The position numbers were made by a program, and so were the translations under genes. A DNA stretch of 64,000 nt from Paracoccaceae bacterium (GTDB lineage: Bacteria > Pseudomonadota > Alphaproteobacteria > Rhodobacterales > Rhodobacteraceae), in contig CP075370.1 of the NCBI GenBank assembly GCA_019454225.1, positions 3,281,649 through 3,345,648 of the forward strand. The letters are read 5' to 3'. This document shows positions 19,043 through 28,578 of the stretch, one piece after another. A model generated the notes under the pieces. The model made no database searches and was not told the DNA's origin. It saw only the letters and a program-made list of their open reading frames with translations. Position 1 is the stretch's first letter. Each line of letters starts with the position of its first letter.

Positions 19043-19753
19043 TCAGGTCCCCTTTTCGAAGGACGTCATGTCGCCTTTCGGCCGCTGATCGGCGGGCAGC
19101 GTGCCGGTGACCAGATAGATCACCTGTTCCGCGATGCCGGTCGCGTGGTCGCCCACCCGTTCGATGTTCTTGGCGATGAAATGCAGGTGCATGCAGGCCG
19201 TGATGTTGCGCGGGTCTTCCATCATGTGCGTGAGGAATTCGCGGAACAGCGCGTTGTACATCTGGTCCACTTCCTTGTCGCGGCGGCGGACATCGGCGGC
19301 CAGTTCGACGTCGCGCTGGATATAGGCGTCGAGCGCGTCCTTCAGCAGTTGCTCCACCGACTTGGCCATCCGCCGCACCGACCCCGCCGAGGCGCCGATG
19401 GGCGACATCTGGGCCAGCACGGTGGACCGTTTCGCCAGGTTCTTGGCGTAGTCGCCGCAGCGTTCCAGGCTGGCCGCGATCTTCATCACGGTCAGAACGG
19501 TGCGCATGTCCGTCGCGGTGGGGGCGCGCAGCGCGATGATGCGGGCGCATTCGGTGTTGATCTGTTCCTCCAGCGCGTCGATGGCGGCATCGCCCCGGCG
19601 CACCTTGTCGGCCAGTTCCTCGTCGCGGGTTTCGAGCGCCTGGGCCGAGGCGAGGATCGCCGCCTCGACCAGGCCGCCCATCTTCATGATCATGGCCTGC
19701 ACCGCTTCCAGATCGCGGTCGAAGGCCTGGAGGATATGGGGATCGGAGTTCAT
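19043..19753 (-). CDS. phoU: Phosphate signalling regulator PhoU
   Basis: 236 residues, two PhoU three-helix repeats (HILQAFDRDLEAVQAMIMKM...; later SVRRMAKSVEQLLKDALDAY...). Metal-binding acidic patches such as RCGDYAKNLA and RVGDHATGIAE are present. PhoU links the Pst transporter to the sensor kinase and damps the Pho response when phosphate is plentiful. 13 bases after pstB. Confidence 0.95.
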   Translation of the reverse strand: MNSDPHILQAFDRDLEAVQAMIMKMGGLVEAAILASAQALETRDEELADKVRRGDAAIDALEEQINTECARIIALRAPTATDMRTVLTVMKIAASLERCGDYAKNLAKRSTVLAQMSPIGASAGSVRRMAKSVEQLLKDALDAYIQRDVELAADVRRRDKEVDQMYNALFREFLTHMMEDPRNITACMHLHFIAKNIERVGDHATGIAEQVIYLVTGTLPADQRPKGDMTSFEKGT

Positions 19754-19766
19754 GGTGGATGCTCCC

Positions 19767-20564
19767 TCAGCCGATCCGGCCGGTGATGTAGGATTCCGTG
19801 CGCGGGTCCTGGGGATTGGTGAAGATCTGGCCCGTCTCGCCGTATTCCACGAGGTTTCCGAGGTGGAAGAAGGCGGTGCGCTGGCTGACGCGGGCGGCCT
19901 GCTGCATCGAGTGGGTCACGATCACCACCGAGAAGGTCGCGCGCAGTTCGTCGATCAGTTCCTCGACCTGCGCGGTGGCGATGGGGTCGAGCGCCGAACA
20001 GGGTTCGTCCATCAGCAGCACCTCGGGGCTGGTGGCCACGGCGCGGGCGATGCAGAGCCGCTGCTGCTGGCCGCCGGACAGGCCGGTGCCGGATTCCGAC
20101 AGCCGGTCCTTCACCTCGTTCCAGAGCGCGGCCTTCTTGAGCGAGGTTTCCACGATCGCGTCGAGTTCGGCCTTGTTGCGGGTGAGGCCGTGGATCTTGG
20201 GGCCATAGGCCACGTTGTCATAGATCGACTTGGGGAAGGGGTTGGGTTTCTGGAACACCATCCCGACCTTGGCGCGCAGCTGCACCGGGTCGATCCGGGC
20301 ATCGTAGATGTCTTCGCCGTCGAGCAGGATCTTGCCCGACACGCGGGCCGAGGCGACGGTGTCGTTCATCCGGTTCAGGCAGCGCAGGAAGGTGGACTTG
20401 CCGCAGCCCGAGGGGCCGATGAAGGCCGTCACGGTCTTGTCGAGGATATCGACATCCACGTCCTTCAGCGCGTGCTTCTCGCCGTAGTGCACCTGCACGC
20501 CCCGGGCCGATACCTTGGCTTCATGACTGTCCACGGTTCTCTCCGCAATTCGCATGTCGTTCAT
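19767..20564 (-). CDS. pstB: Phosphate ABC transporter ATPase
   Basis: 265 residues from the ATG at 20564, preceded by GGGAG; a GTG further upstream overlaps pstA. Walker [11 protein letters not shown]-loop VFQKPNPFP, signature LSGGQQQRL, Walker [15 protein letters not shown], switch His in VTHSMQQA. The QKPNPFPKS block is specific for PstB. Supplies energy for phosphate uptake. Confidence 0.96.
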   Translation of the reverse strand: MNDMRIAERTVDSHEAKVSARGVQVHYGEKHALKDVDVDILDKTVTAFIGPSGCGKSTFLRCLNRMNDTVASARVSGKILLDGEDIYDARIDPVQLRAKVGMVFQKPNPFPKSIYDNVAYGPKIHGLTRNKAELDAIVETSLKKAALWNEVKDRLSESGTGLSGGQQQRLCIARAVATSPEVLLMDEPCSALDPIATAQVEELIDELRATFSVVIVTHSMQQAARVSQRTAFFHLGNLVEYGETGQIFTNPQDPRTESYITGRIG

Positions 20565-20581
20565 GGGGTTCGCTCCCGGGT

Positions 20582-21886
20582 TTACCACTTCCGCTCGAAG
20601 CGGTTGCGCAGATAGATGGCGACGGCATTCATCAGGATGAGGAAGCCGAGCAGCACAAGGATGGCCGCCGAGGTGCGGCTGGTGAAGCCGCGTTCGGGGC
20701 TGTCGGCCCAGATGAAGATCTGGGTAGGCAGGGCGGTGGAGGGGTCGAAGGGGGTGGCGGGCGCCGCGGTGACGAAGGCATTCATTCCGACGAGCAGAAG
20801 CGGCGCGGTTTCGCCGAGCGCCTGCGCCAGTCCGATGATCGTTCCGGTCAGGATGCCGGGCATGGCAAGCGGCAAGACGTGCTGGAACACCACCTGCTGT
20901 TTCGACGCGCCGATGCCGAGCGCGGCCTCGCGGATCGAGGGCGGCACGGCCTTGAGCGCCGCGCGGGTGGCGATGATGATGGTCGGAAGCGTCATCAGCG
21001 CAAGCACCATCCCGCCCACCAGCGGCACCGACCGGCCCATACCGAAGGCGCCAATGAACACCGCAAGGCCCAGCAGGCCGAACACGACCGAGGGCACGGC
21101 CGCCAGGTTGTTGATGTTGACCTCGATGAAGTCGCTGATGCGGTTCTTGGGCGCGAATTCCTCGAGGTAGATCGCGGCGCCTATGCCGATGGGGAACGAC
21201 AGCACGAAGCAGGTGAGCAGCGCCCAGAACGAGCCGATGATCGCGCCGCGCAGGCCGGCGAGTTCCGGGAAGCGCGAGTCGGCGTTGTTGAACAGCGCGG
21301 TGTTGAGCGGGTTCGACACGCGGCCGGCCTCGACCATGCGGTCGAAGATCGCGATCTCGTTGTCCTTGAGGCGGCGGAACTCCTCGGGGGTGGAGCGGTC
21401 GATCAGGCCCTTGGCAAGCTGGTCGTAGGGGTCCGAGGTCGGCACGTTGAGCGTGATGGTCCGGCCGATCAGCGAGGGGTCGGCCACGATCCGGTCGCGC
21501 GCCACGAACTGTGCGGCGTTCGACAGGATGGCAGTGGCGATGCGCTGTTCATCCTCGGCAAGGCCGGGCAGCGAGGCGGCCACCGACGCCTGCATCAGCC
21601 CGCGATAGTTGGACCGGGCCAGGTTGTCGGGGTTGATGAACTCCTCGCTGAAGGTCACGTCCAGGGTGACATGCGTCTGCGTGAAGGCATGGCGCCCGGT
21701 CAGCACGAGCGAGCCGATCAGCGTGGCCAGCATCGCGAAGGCGAAGCCGATGGCGGCGAGGCCGATGTACTTCAGGCGCGCTTCGGAGCCGTTGCGCGTC
21801 TTCACGCGCTTGCCGATCTCGGGCGAGGTCCAGTCGACCTTGCGCGTACCCTGCGGCGCGGCAGGGGCGGAGGTGATGTCGGTCAT
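20582..21886 (-). CDS. pstA: Phosphate ABC transporter permease PstA (long form)
   Basis: 434 residues, longer than the E. coli protein because of an N-terminal extension with one helix ([20 protein letters not shown]) and a periplasmic stretch of about 130 residues (DUF3333 type). The permease part begins near residue 215 and holds the EAA-type loop [20 protein letters not shown]. Forms the channel with PstC. 17 bases before pstB. Confidence 0.93.
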   Translation of the reverse strand: MTDITSAPAAPQGTRKVDWTSPEIGKRVKTRNGSEARLKYIGLAAIGFAFAMLATLIGSLVLTGRHAFTQTHVTLDVTFSEEFINPDNLARSNYRGLMQASVAASLPGLAEDEQRIATAILSNAAQFVARDRIVADPSLIGRTITLNVPTSDPYDQLAKGLIDRSTPEEFRRLKDNEIAIFDRMVEAGRVSNPLNTALFNNADSRFPELAGLRGAIIGSFWALLTCFVLSFPIGIGAAIYLEEFAPKNRISDFIEVNINNLAAVPSVVFGLLGLAVFIGAFGMGRSVPLVGGMVLALMTLPTIIIATRAALKAVPPSIREAALGIGASKQQVVFQHVLPLAMPGILTGTIIGLAQALGETAPLLLVGMNAFVTAAPATPFDPSTALPTQIFIWADSPERGFTSRTSAAILVLLGFLILMNAVAIYLRNRFERKW

Positions 21887-21899
21887 GGTCCTGTCGTCC

Positions 21900-23276
21900 T
21901 CAATCGTAGATTTCGCGGTACTTGCGCACGATGCGCAGGGCCAGCACGTTGATGCCCAGCGTCACGATGAACAGCATCATCCCCAGCGCGAAGGCGGCCA
22001 GGGTCTTGGGGTTGTCGAAAGAGGTGTCGCCAATCAGGAGGGTCACGATCTGCACGGTTACCGTGGTCACGCTGTCCAGCGGATTGATCGTCATCTTGGC
22101 GATCAGACCTGCGGCCATGACGACGATCATGGTCTCGCCGATGGCGCGGCTGACGGCCAGAAGTATCCCCCCGACGATTCCCGGAATGGCCGCCGGGAAC
22201 AGCACATTCACCACCGTCTCGGCGCGCGTGGCACCGAGGGCGAGCGAGCCGTCACGCAGCGAGCGCGGCACCGCGGACAGCGCGTCATCGGCGAAGGACG
22301 AGATGAACGGGATCAGCATGACCCCCATCACGATGCCCGCCGCCATGGCAGTGTTCGGTGCGATCGGAAGGCCGGACCACTCGCCGAAGCCGCGCAGCGC
22401 AGGGGCGATGGTGAGCACGGCGAAGAAGCCGTAGACGACGGTCGGGATCCCCGCCAGCACCTCGAGCACCGGCTTGGCCACCCTGCGGAAGGCGGGCGAT
22501 GCGAACTCGTTCAGGTAGATCGCCGACAGGAGCCCCACGGGGGTCGCGATGAACAGCGCCACGAAGGAGATCACCAGCGTGCCGAGCAGCACAGGCAACC
22601 AGCCGAAGGCGCCTTCGGCGGCAATCTGGTCGGCGCGCAGCGGAATCTGCGGTTCCCATTTCGTGCCGAAGAGGAAGTCATACCACGGAACCAGCGTGAA
22701 GAACTTCCACGTCTCGAACACCAGCGAGGCGATGATGCCGATGGTGGTGAAGATCGCGACCGTGGAGCAGAAGATCATGAGCCCGCCCACGATCCCCTCG
22801 GCGCCTTGGCGGGCGCGGAACTCGGGTGCCACGCGGCGCCAGGCAAACACGGCCAGGGCCGTTGCCAGAACCGTCGTCAGCACGACCATCAGCAGGGCGG
22901 CGGCGCCGCGTAGGGATGTCATTCGCTCGGCCGCGTCCATCTTCCAGGGATCGGGCGTGCCGAACACGCGGCCCGTGGATATCTGCTTGATCTCGGCGAG
23001 GATCAACTGCACAGCGCCGGAATCGAGCCCGTCGAGCGAACCTGGCGGAAGCCCACCCATCGTCATGCGGTCGATCACGCTGCTCTGGAACAGTATCCAC
23101 AGGATCAGGAACACCGCCGTGGGCACCATCACCACGAGGCCCGCATAGAGGCCGTGGAAACCCGCCAGCGAATGCAGCCGGAAGCCCTTGTCGCGCAACT
23201 GGTTGGCTGCGGCACGGTTCAGGATGTAGCCGCCGAGGGCGACCACAAAGAGAATAAGGAATGCGAGGGAGGTCAT
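21900..23276 (-). CDS. pstC: Phosphate ABC transporter permease PstC (long form)
   Basis: 458 residues. Two N-terminal helices and a periplasmic segment precede the permease core, whose cytoplasmic loop reads DDALSAVPRSLRDGSLALGATR. The long N-terminus is the counterpart of that in PstA. 13 bases before pstA, 85 bases after pstS, with a strong hairpin between. Confidence 0.93.
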   Translation of the reverse strand: MTSLAFLILFVVALGGYILNRAAANQLRDKGFRLHSLAGFHGLYAGLVVMVPTAVFLILWILFQSSVIDRMTMGGLPPGSLDGLDSGAVQLILAEIKQISTGRVFGTPDPWKMDAAERMTSLRGAAALLMVVLTTVLATALAVFAWRRVAPEFRARQGAEGIVGGLMIFCSTVAIFTTIGIIASLVFETWKFFTLVPWYDFLFGTKWEPQIPLRADQIAAEGAFGWLPVLLGTLVISFVALFIATPVGLLSAIYLNEFASPAFRRVAKPVLEVLAGIPTVVYGFFAVLTIAPALRGFGEWSGLPIAPNTAMAAGIVMGVMLIPFISSFADDALSAVPRSLRDGSLALGATRAETVVNVLFPAAIPGIVGGILLAVSRAIGETMIVVMAAGLIAKMTINPLDSVTTVTVQIVTLLIGDTSFDNPKTLAAFALGMMLFIVTLGINVLALRIVRKYREIYD

Positions 23277-23317
23277 GGCCGATCCTGTGGGCGAGTTGCG
23301 CCGTCCGGCAGAGGGAT

Positions 23318-23344
23318 GTGCCGCCCGGGCGGACCGGGCGGCAC
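23318..23344 (-). terminator. Intercistronic hairpin between pstS and pstC
   Basis: A perfect 11-base stem, GTGCCGCCCGG with CCGGGCGGCAC, and a 5-base loop. No T-run follows. Placed after the binding-protein gene, it probably protects pstS mRNA or lowers read-through so that PstS is made in excess. Confidence 0.6.
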
Positions 23345-23361
23345 CTGTCTTGTCGGGCAGA

Positions 23362-24402
23362 TCAGCTGTTCGGAGCGGTCATGTTGGCAGCGCCGATCAC
23401 GCTGTCCTGATACTGCTTCATCGTCGCTTCCGGCAGCGGGGTCATGCCGCGCTCGGCCAGGTAGCCGCCGACCTTCAGGGCTTCATCGGACATGTATTCC
23501 TCGATGAATTCCTGCATGTTCGGGATCACGCCGCGGTGGGCGTTCTTGACGTAGAAGAACAGCGGGCGCGACACCGGGTATTCATAGGCCGCGATGGTGT
23601 CGAAGTTGGGCTCGACGCCGCCGAACTTCACGCCCTTCAGCTTGTCGTTGTTCTCGTAGAGGAACGAGTAGCCGAAGATGCCGAACGCGTTCGCGTTCGC
23701 TTCCAGCTGCTGCACGATCAGGTTGTCGTTCTCGCCGGCCTCGATGAACGGGCCGTCGGTGCGCATGCGCGAGCAGTTCTCGTTGATCCACTTGCCGTCG
23801 AAGCCGCCGGCCTTGACGAAGTCGAGCTGCTTGCAGCCGCCGTGCATGGCGATCTCGACCCAGGCGTCACGGGTGCCCGAGGTCGGCGGGGGACCGTAGA
23901 CGGTGATCGCCACGGCGGGGAACGCCGGGTTGATCTCGTTCCACATCTTGTAGGGGTTGTCTTTCCACTCGTTGCCGACCGGAACCTGGGCGGCAAGGGC
24001 CAGATACATCTCGCCCAGCGTCATGTCCCAGTCGAAGGTGTTGCCACGCGACACCGACATCGACAGGCCGTCGTTGCCGATCAGAGCTTCGGAGATGTCG
24101 GTCACGCCGTTCTGCACGCAGAGGTCATGCTCGGATTTCTTCATGGCGCGCGAGGCGCCGGTGATGTCGGGGTGTGCCTCGCCGATGCCGCCGCAGAACA
24201 CCTGGAAGCCGCCGCCGGTGCCGGTCGATTCGACGATCGGAGCCGGTGCGCCGGTCTGGTTGGCGAATTCCTCTGCAACAGCCTGGCTGTAGGGGAACAC
24301 GGTCGACGAGCCGACGACGCGGATCTGATCGCGGGCGGCGGCAGCGGTGGCGGACACAGCCACGATGGCCAGGGCCGAGGCGGTGAGTTTCATCGTTTTC
24401 AT
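23362..24402 (-). CDS. pstS: Periplasmic phosphate-binding protein PstS
   Basis: 346 residues. Signal peptide MKTMKLTASALAIVAVSATA ending near AAARD; then IRVVGSSTVFPYSQAVAEEF, VESTGTGGGF, DITGASRAMKKSE and PTSGTRDAWVE, the phosphate-contact loops of PstS. First gene of the pst operon behind a three-unit Pho box. Captures phosphate in the periplasm for PstCAB. Confidence 0.96.
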   Translation of the reverse strand: MKTMKLTASALAIVAVSATAAAARDQIRVVGSSTVFPYSQAVAEEFANQTGAPAPIVESTGTGGGFQVFCGGIGEAHPDITGASRAMKKSEHDLCVQNGVTDISEALIGNDGLSMSVSRGNTFDWDMTLGEMYLALAAQVPVGNEWKDNPYKMWNEINPAFPAVAITVYGPPPTSGTRDAWVEIAMHGGCKQLDFVKAGGFDGKWINENCSRMRTDGPFIEAGENDNLIVQQLEANANAFGIFGYSFLYENNDKLKGVKFGGVEPNFDTIAAYEYPVSRPLFFYVKNAHRGVIPNMQEFIEEYMSDEALKVGGYLAERGMTPLPEATMKQYQDSVIGAANMTAPNS

Positions 24403-24472
24403 GGATCACTCCGTTGGATTCGCGGTCGGGGCACCCGTGGCGCCCGCGTATCCCGGGGCGTAACCGCGCGCG

Positions 24473-24501
24473 GCGACAGTTATTCAACAGATTTGCAACA
24501 G
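24473..24501 (-). promoter_or_regulatory. Pho box, three repeats, upstream of pstS
   Basis: On the minus strand CTGTTGC-AAAT-CTGTTGA-ATAA-CTGTCGC: three 7-base units at 11-base spacing, the arrangement bound by PhoB dimers. It lies 71 bases before the pstS ATG, with GTTACG or GATACG as possible -10 just downstream. Confidence 0.8.
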
Positions 24502-24609
24502 TTTCATGAATGCAGTTGTCTGGTCGCGGACCCCCGTGGCCGCCGCAAAAGCCAGCGTGCGCGCAGGAATCCGCGCGCCCGCAAGGGCCTGCACCGTTTC
24601 GGGCGGCGG

Positions 24610-25161
24610 TCAGGGAGCGGTGGCGCGCGAGGCGTCGAGGGCGATCAGTCCGTCGACCACGCCGGCCATCGAGAAGCCGAACACCAGGGGCTGGGCGGTC
24701 ATGCCGGGGCGGAAGCCGCCGACCATCGATTCGGCATCGTCGAACTCGGCAAGCTGGTCGTCGGTGACCTCGGCCAGCGCCTCGCAGATCTCGCGGTTGC
24801 AGATCTGCCAGACGAAGGGGGTTTCCGTCTCGGCATCCCGGGGGCGGATCGCGAAGCCCGAGGCGAGATGCACGCCCAGCGGCACGCGCGCGGCCAGGAA
24901 CCGCTTCGACCCGTCGCGGTTCGAGAAGGCCAGCATGTCGGCGACGAAGGCGCGGTCGGAGGCGCGCAGCACGCGCTGCCGCAGGGCGCAGGTGGTCTGG
25001 TTGACGCCCACCGCCTCGCAGGTCAGCACCCAGGCGCCGAATGTGTCGCCGTTGCGCGGCGCGGCGGGGGGTGCCCCGGCGCCCGACTGGCCCGACAGCG
25101 GCGCGGCGGCCCCGATGGACAGGAGTGCGGCGAATGCGGGCAGAAGACGCGGGCGGATCAT
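24610..25161 (-). CDS. Invasion-associated locus B (IalB) family protein
   Basis: 183 residues from the ATG at 25161. Signal peptide MIRPRLLPAFAALLSIGAAA, then the IalB-type core FGAWVLTCEAVGVNQTTCAL, IPLG-like VPLGVHLASGFAIRP and WQICNREICEALAEV. Four or more Cys suggest disulfides in the periplasm. IalB proteins are common in alphaproteobacteria; only the Bartonella one is tied to invasion and no such role is implied. Single gene between the SBP operon and the pst promoter. Confidence 0.75.
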   Translation of the reverse strand: MIRPRLLPAFAALLSIGAAAPLSGQSGAGAPPAAPRNGDTFGAWVLTCEAVGVNQTTCALRQRVLRASDRAFVADMLAFSNRDGSKRFLAARVPLGVHLASGFAIRPRDAETETPFVWQICNREICEALAEVTDDQLAEFDDAESMVGGFRPGMTAQPLVFGFSMAGVVDGLIALDASRATAP

Positions 25162-25252
25162 CAGGAAGGGGTCCCTTCGGTCACGGGGCGGCGACGTGCC
25201 GGAAGGTAAGGCGATAACGGCCCGCAGCACAAGGCCGCAGGCGGCGGCGGGG

Positions 25253-26281
25253 TCATTCGGTGGCGGCGGGTGCCGCGAATGACGCAGCCCAGTCATCAAG
25301 GAAGCGCGCGCGCTTGACCCGGTCGAGATAGGTCAGCAGGCCGGGGCCGAGGCGGATCGGGAACAGCGGCTTGCCCCGCGTCAGCGCCGCGACGCGCGCG
25401 GGGGCGACCGCATCGTCGCGCGCGGTCAGCGGGATCAGCCCGCCGTCCTGCCCGATCAGCGACTGCCCCTCGCGCGACAGGAGGAACGAGACGAAGCGCT
25501 GCGCCAGCGCGGGGTTGGGCGCGGTGCGGGGGATCAGGGCGGTGCGGCTCATCACCAGGGCGTAGTCGTCGAGGATGTAGAGCCCGATGCGGGGGTCGCG
25601 GGTGGCGGCGTCGATCGCGTAGGAGCCGATGACGTTGTAGCCGAAGACCAGCGATCCGTCGGCCACGCCGTTCATGATCAGATAGGTGCAGCAGTGGGTC
25701 TTTGCCCGCGCCCGGCCCAGCGATTCCACGAGGCGCGAGAACTGGTAGCCCCGGCGCGCGTCCTGTGCCGCGAACAGGTAGCCGACACCGGAGAGCCCTA
25801 TGTCATAGGTTCCGACCCGGTCGTTGAAGAAGGCCGGATCGTCGCGCATCTGCCCCGCGAGATCGGACCGGGTGCGCGGCAGGTCGCGGCCCCGGAAGGC
25901 GGCGCGGTTGTAGGCCATGACCACGGGTTCGAAGGTGAAGCCGTAGAGTTCATCGCGCCAGACCGCCCAGTCGGGCAGGTCGACCGCATCGCGGGGGCGG
26001 AACGGCAGGGCCAGGCCGCGGTTCACCAGATCGACCTGCAGGTCCATCGCCGAGGAGATGACCACATCCATCTCGCCCGGCGGGGCCACCAGGACGGCGG
26101 CGTGAAGCTCGCTGGTGTTGTATTCGCGATAGACGATGTCGGTTCCGGGGTTCAGCGCCTCGAAACGCTCGATCACCGAGACGATCGAGGCGGTGTCGGT
26201 GGCGCTGTGGACCAGCAGGCGGTCGGTCTGGGCCGCGGCGGGGGCGGCCAGCGCCGCCAGAAGGGCCAGCAGGCGGATCAT
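25253..26281 (-). CDS. Periplasmic solute-binding protein linked to the TctDE-type system
   Basis: 342 residues. Signal peptide MIRLLALLAALAAPAAAQ, then an Fe3+/ABC-type class 2 binding-protein fold (VIERFEALNPGTDIVYREYN, GEMDVVISSAMDLQVDLVN). Its ATG overlaps the stop of the sensor kinase gene (ATGA) and no permease or ATPase follows, so it is more likely a ligand-presenting partner of the kinase than a transport component. Ligand unknown; carboxylates are the obvious guess from the neighbouring transporter. Confidence 0.8.
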   Translation of the reverse strand: MIRLLALLAALAAPAAAQTDRLLVHSATDTASIVSVIERFEALNPGTDIVYREYNTSELHAAVLVAPPGEMDVVISSAMDLQVDLVNRGLALPFRPRDAVDLPDWAVWRDELYGFTFEPVVMAYNRAAFRGRDLPRTRSDLAGQMRDDPAFFNDRVGTYDIGLSGVGYLFAAQDARRGYQFSRLVESLGRARAKTHCCTYLIMNGVADGSLVFGYNVIGSYAIDAATRDPRIGLYILDDYALVMSRTALIPRTAPNPALAQRFVSFLLSREGQSLIGQDGGLIPLTARDDAVAPARVAALTRGKPLFPIRLGPGLLTYLDRVKRARFLDDWAASFAAPAATE

Positions 26282-27717
26282 GCGGCGGCGGCCTGCGCGA
26301 CTTCGGCGGGCAGGGTGATGCGGGCGGACAGGCCGCCCTCGGGCGAGGTGTCAAGCTCGAAACGGCCGCCATGGGCCGCCACCGCCGCCACCACGATGGC
26401 CAGGCCCAGGCCCGACCCGCCGCTTGCGCCAAGGCTTGCAAACCGTTCCAGCGCGCGGGCGCGGTCGGCGGCGGCGATGCCCGGCCCGTTGTCCTCGACC
26501 CGCAGTTCGAGCGCGGGGCTGCGGCCCAGCACGTCCTCGGCCAGCGCGATGCGCACCAGCGGCGCCGGGCCCGCGTGGCGCAGCGCGTTGTCGATCAGGT
26601 TGCGCATCGCCTCGCGCAGGCTGACCGCATCGCCGGGCACGCGCAGTGCCTCGGCGCCCGGTTCCACCATCACCTCGAAATCCGGCTCGCCCGCGTCGCC
26701 GGGTGCGCGGATGGTTTCCTCGATCAGGCCCCGCGCGATGGCGACCATGTCGACCGCCTCGCGCGGGGCGGTGTCGGCACGGTGCATCACCATGGCATGG
26801 GCGAGCAGCTGGTTGGTCAGGCGGATGGTGCGCGCGGCCTGATCGGCGGCCTTGGCGACGCGGGCACGCTGCAGCACGGGCTCGGCGGTTTCCGAGGCCA
26901 GTTCAAGCTGCCCGCGCAGGGCCGACAGCGAGGTCCGGATCTGATGCGCCACATCGGCGATGAAGGCCTCGGCATTGTCCTTGCTGGACCCGAGGCGGCG
27001 CATGAAGCCGTTGATCGCGGCGATCAGACCGGCGATCTCGCGCGGGGGGAGCGCCTTGAGCGGGGCGAGGTTCGCGGGGTCGCGGCCCTGGATGTCGGCC
27101 TCGATCCCGGCAAGGGGGCGCATCGCCAGATGGATGGCGGCGCGCACGAAGAACAGGCCGATCAGCGCCAGCACCGAGAGGCCGACCAGGCCCTTCACGA
27201 ACAGGTCGCGCTGGACGGCATCGCGCGCGCCGCGCGTCTGGCCCACCTGCACCGCCACCCAGACCGGCCCCGAGGCGCCCGGCACCTCCTGCACGCGCTG
27301 GACGAAGCGGACGGTTTCGCCGCCGAAGGGCGCGTCGAACAGGGTGCGCCCGGCGCGGGGAGCGCCACGCGGAACGCTGCCCGGCGGCAAGGGCAGCGCG
27401 GCATCACCGGTCAGAACCTCGCCCTCGCGCGTGGCGATGCGGTAGAAGACCCGTTCGCGCTCGGCCAGGCCCAGGATTTCAAGTGCCGAGTTCGGCAGGT
27501 CCACCGTCAGCCCGGCGGGTGTCACCGTCACGCTGTCGAGGATGGCGATGGCGGCACCGTCCAGAAGCAGGTCGAAGGTGGTGTCGGCGGCGTTGCGGGC
27601 ATAGGTCCACAGGCCGAGGGACAGCACCGTCATGATCACCGCAAAGCCGGCGAGCATCGCCACCATGAGGCGGCGGCGCAGCGAATAGGGCGGGCCCAGC
27701 GCGTCAGTCGCGGACAT
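26278..27717 (-). CDS. tctE: Sensor histidine kinase, TctE type
   Basis: 479 residues. Helices near 18-40 and 175-195 bracket a periplasmic 2CSK_N-type sensor domain of about 130 residues. H-box FIADVAHQIRTSLSALRGQL, N-box NLIDNALRHAG, G1 VEDNGPGI, G2 GSGLGLAIV are intact. The ATG at 27717 lies inside the end of the response-regulator gene (14-base overlap); a TTG at 27732 is less likely. Expected to phosphorylate the upstream-encoded regulator and switch on the divergent tctCBA genes. Confidence 0.85.
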   Translation of the reverse strand: MSATDALGPPYSLRRRLMVAMLAGFAVIMTVLSLGLWTYARNAADTTFDLLLDGAAIAILDSVTVTPAGLTVDLPNSALEILGLAERERVFYRIATREGEVLTGDAALPLPPGSVPRGAPRAGRTLFDAPFGGETVRFVQRVQEVPGASGPVWVAVQVGQTRGARDAVQRDLFVKGLVGLSVLALIGLFFVRAAIHLAMRPLAGIEADIQGRDPANLAPLKALPPREIAGLIAAINGFMRRLGSSKDNAEAFIADVAHQIRTSLSALRGQLELASETAEPVLQRARVAKAADQAARTIRLTNQLLAHAMVMHRADTAPREAVDMVAIARGLIEETIRAPGDAGEPDFEVMVEPGAEALRVPGDAVSLREAMRNLIDNALRHAGPAPLVRIALAEDVLGRSPALELRVEDNGPGIAAADRARALERFASLGASGGSGLGLAIVVAAVAAHGGRFELDTSPEGGLSARITLPAEVAQAAAA

Positions 27718-28372
27718 CGGCGATATATCCAAGGCCCCGGATCGTGCGCAGGTGCAGGGGCGAACCCTCGAGCTTGCGGCGCAGGCGGACGACCGCCTGT
27801 TCCACCGCGTTCAGGGTGGGTGTCTCCTCGAAGGTATAGAGACGATCAGCCACCTCTTCCTTGGACAGCACGCGGCCGAGGCTTCCGAGAAATGCCTCGA
27901 GCAGTTGCACGTCGCGCGAGCGCAGTTCCAGATCGACGCCGTTCAGCGTGGCGCGCTTGGCCGCGCGGTCATAGATCAGGCCGCCGGCGACGAACTGGTT
28001 GGCCGCCTGCCCCGACCGGCGCCGGATCAGGGCGCGGGCGCGGGCCGCAAGCTCGCGGTAGTCAACGGGCTTGACCACATAGTCGTCGGCGCCGGAATCG
28101 AGCCCGGCAATGCGGTCGTCGATTTCGGACCGGGCGGTCAGGATCAGCACCGGCGTCCGGTCGCCCCGCGCGCGCAGCCGCCGCAGAAGCTCGGTTCCCG
28201 ACAGGCCGGGCAGGTTGATGTCGAGGATCAGCAGGTCGAAACGGCTGTGGACCAGCAGCGCATCGGCCTGCGCGCCGTCCTTTTCGCGGTCGATGGCGTG
28301 GCCCTCGGCCAGAAACCGGTCCATGACCATCTCGGCCAGTTCGTCGTTGTCCTCGACCAGCAGCATGCGCAT
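27704..28372 (-). CDS. tctD: Response regulator, TctD type
   Basis: 222 residues. Receiver with VEDNDELAE, phospho-acceptor Asp in LLILDINLPG near 51 and Lys in DDYVVKPVDY; OmpR-type winged helix at the C-terminus (LELRSRDVQLLEAFLGSLGR...VVRLRRKLEG...IRGLGYIAD). First gene of the three-gene unit tctD-tctE-SBP; divergent from tctC with 206 bases between. I see no clear direct repeat for its binding site in that gap. Confidence 0.85.
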   Translation of the reverse strand: MRMLLVEDNDELAEMVMDRFLAEGHAIDREKDGAQADALLVHSRFDLLILDINLPGLSGTELLRRLRARGDRTPVLILTARSEIDDRIAGLDSGADDYVVKPVDYRELAARARALIRRRSGQAANQFVAGGLIYDRAAKRATLNGVDLELRSRDVQLLEAFLGSLGRVLSKEEVADRLYTFEETPTLNAVEQAVVRLRRKLEGSPLHLRTIRGLGYIADVRD

Positions 28373-28578
28373 GATGCGATCATGCCGCGGCGGCGGCGGG
28401 ATTCCATCAGAAATGTCGTCCCGGTTCCCCCGTGTCAGCGTCGCGTCAGTTTCGGGTCATGCAGCGGTCAGCGCAGGCCGCTATCGCGGACCCGGGGGAG
28501 GACAGACCGGCACGGCGCCTGACGGCGGCGCGGGGCCGGTGCAGACTCCCGCCATGACAATGCCAACGGGAGGAAGGC

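Noticed and set aside
18342-19550. 402-residue version of PhoB
   Set aside because: The extra N-terminal part lies in another frame of phoU; the receiver domain starts just after the ATG at 19034.
24610-25161. Virulence role for the IalB-like gene
   Set aside because: The family is widespread in free-living alphaproteobacteria and nothing else here points to host association.
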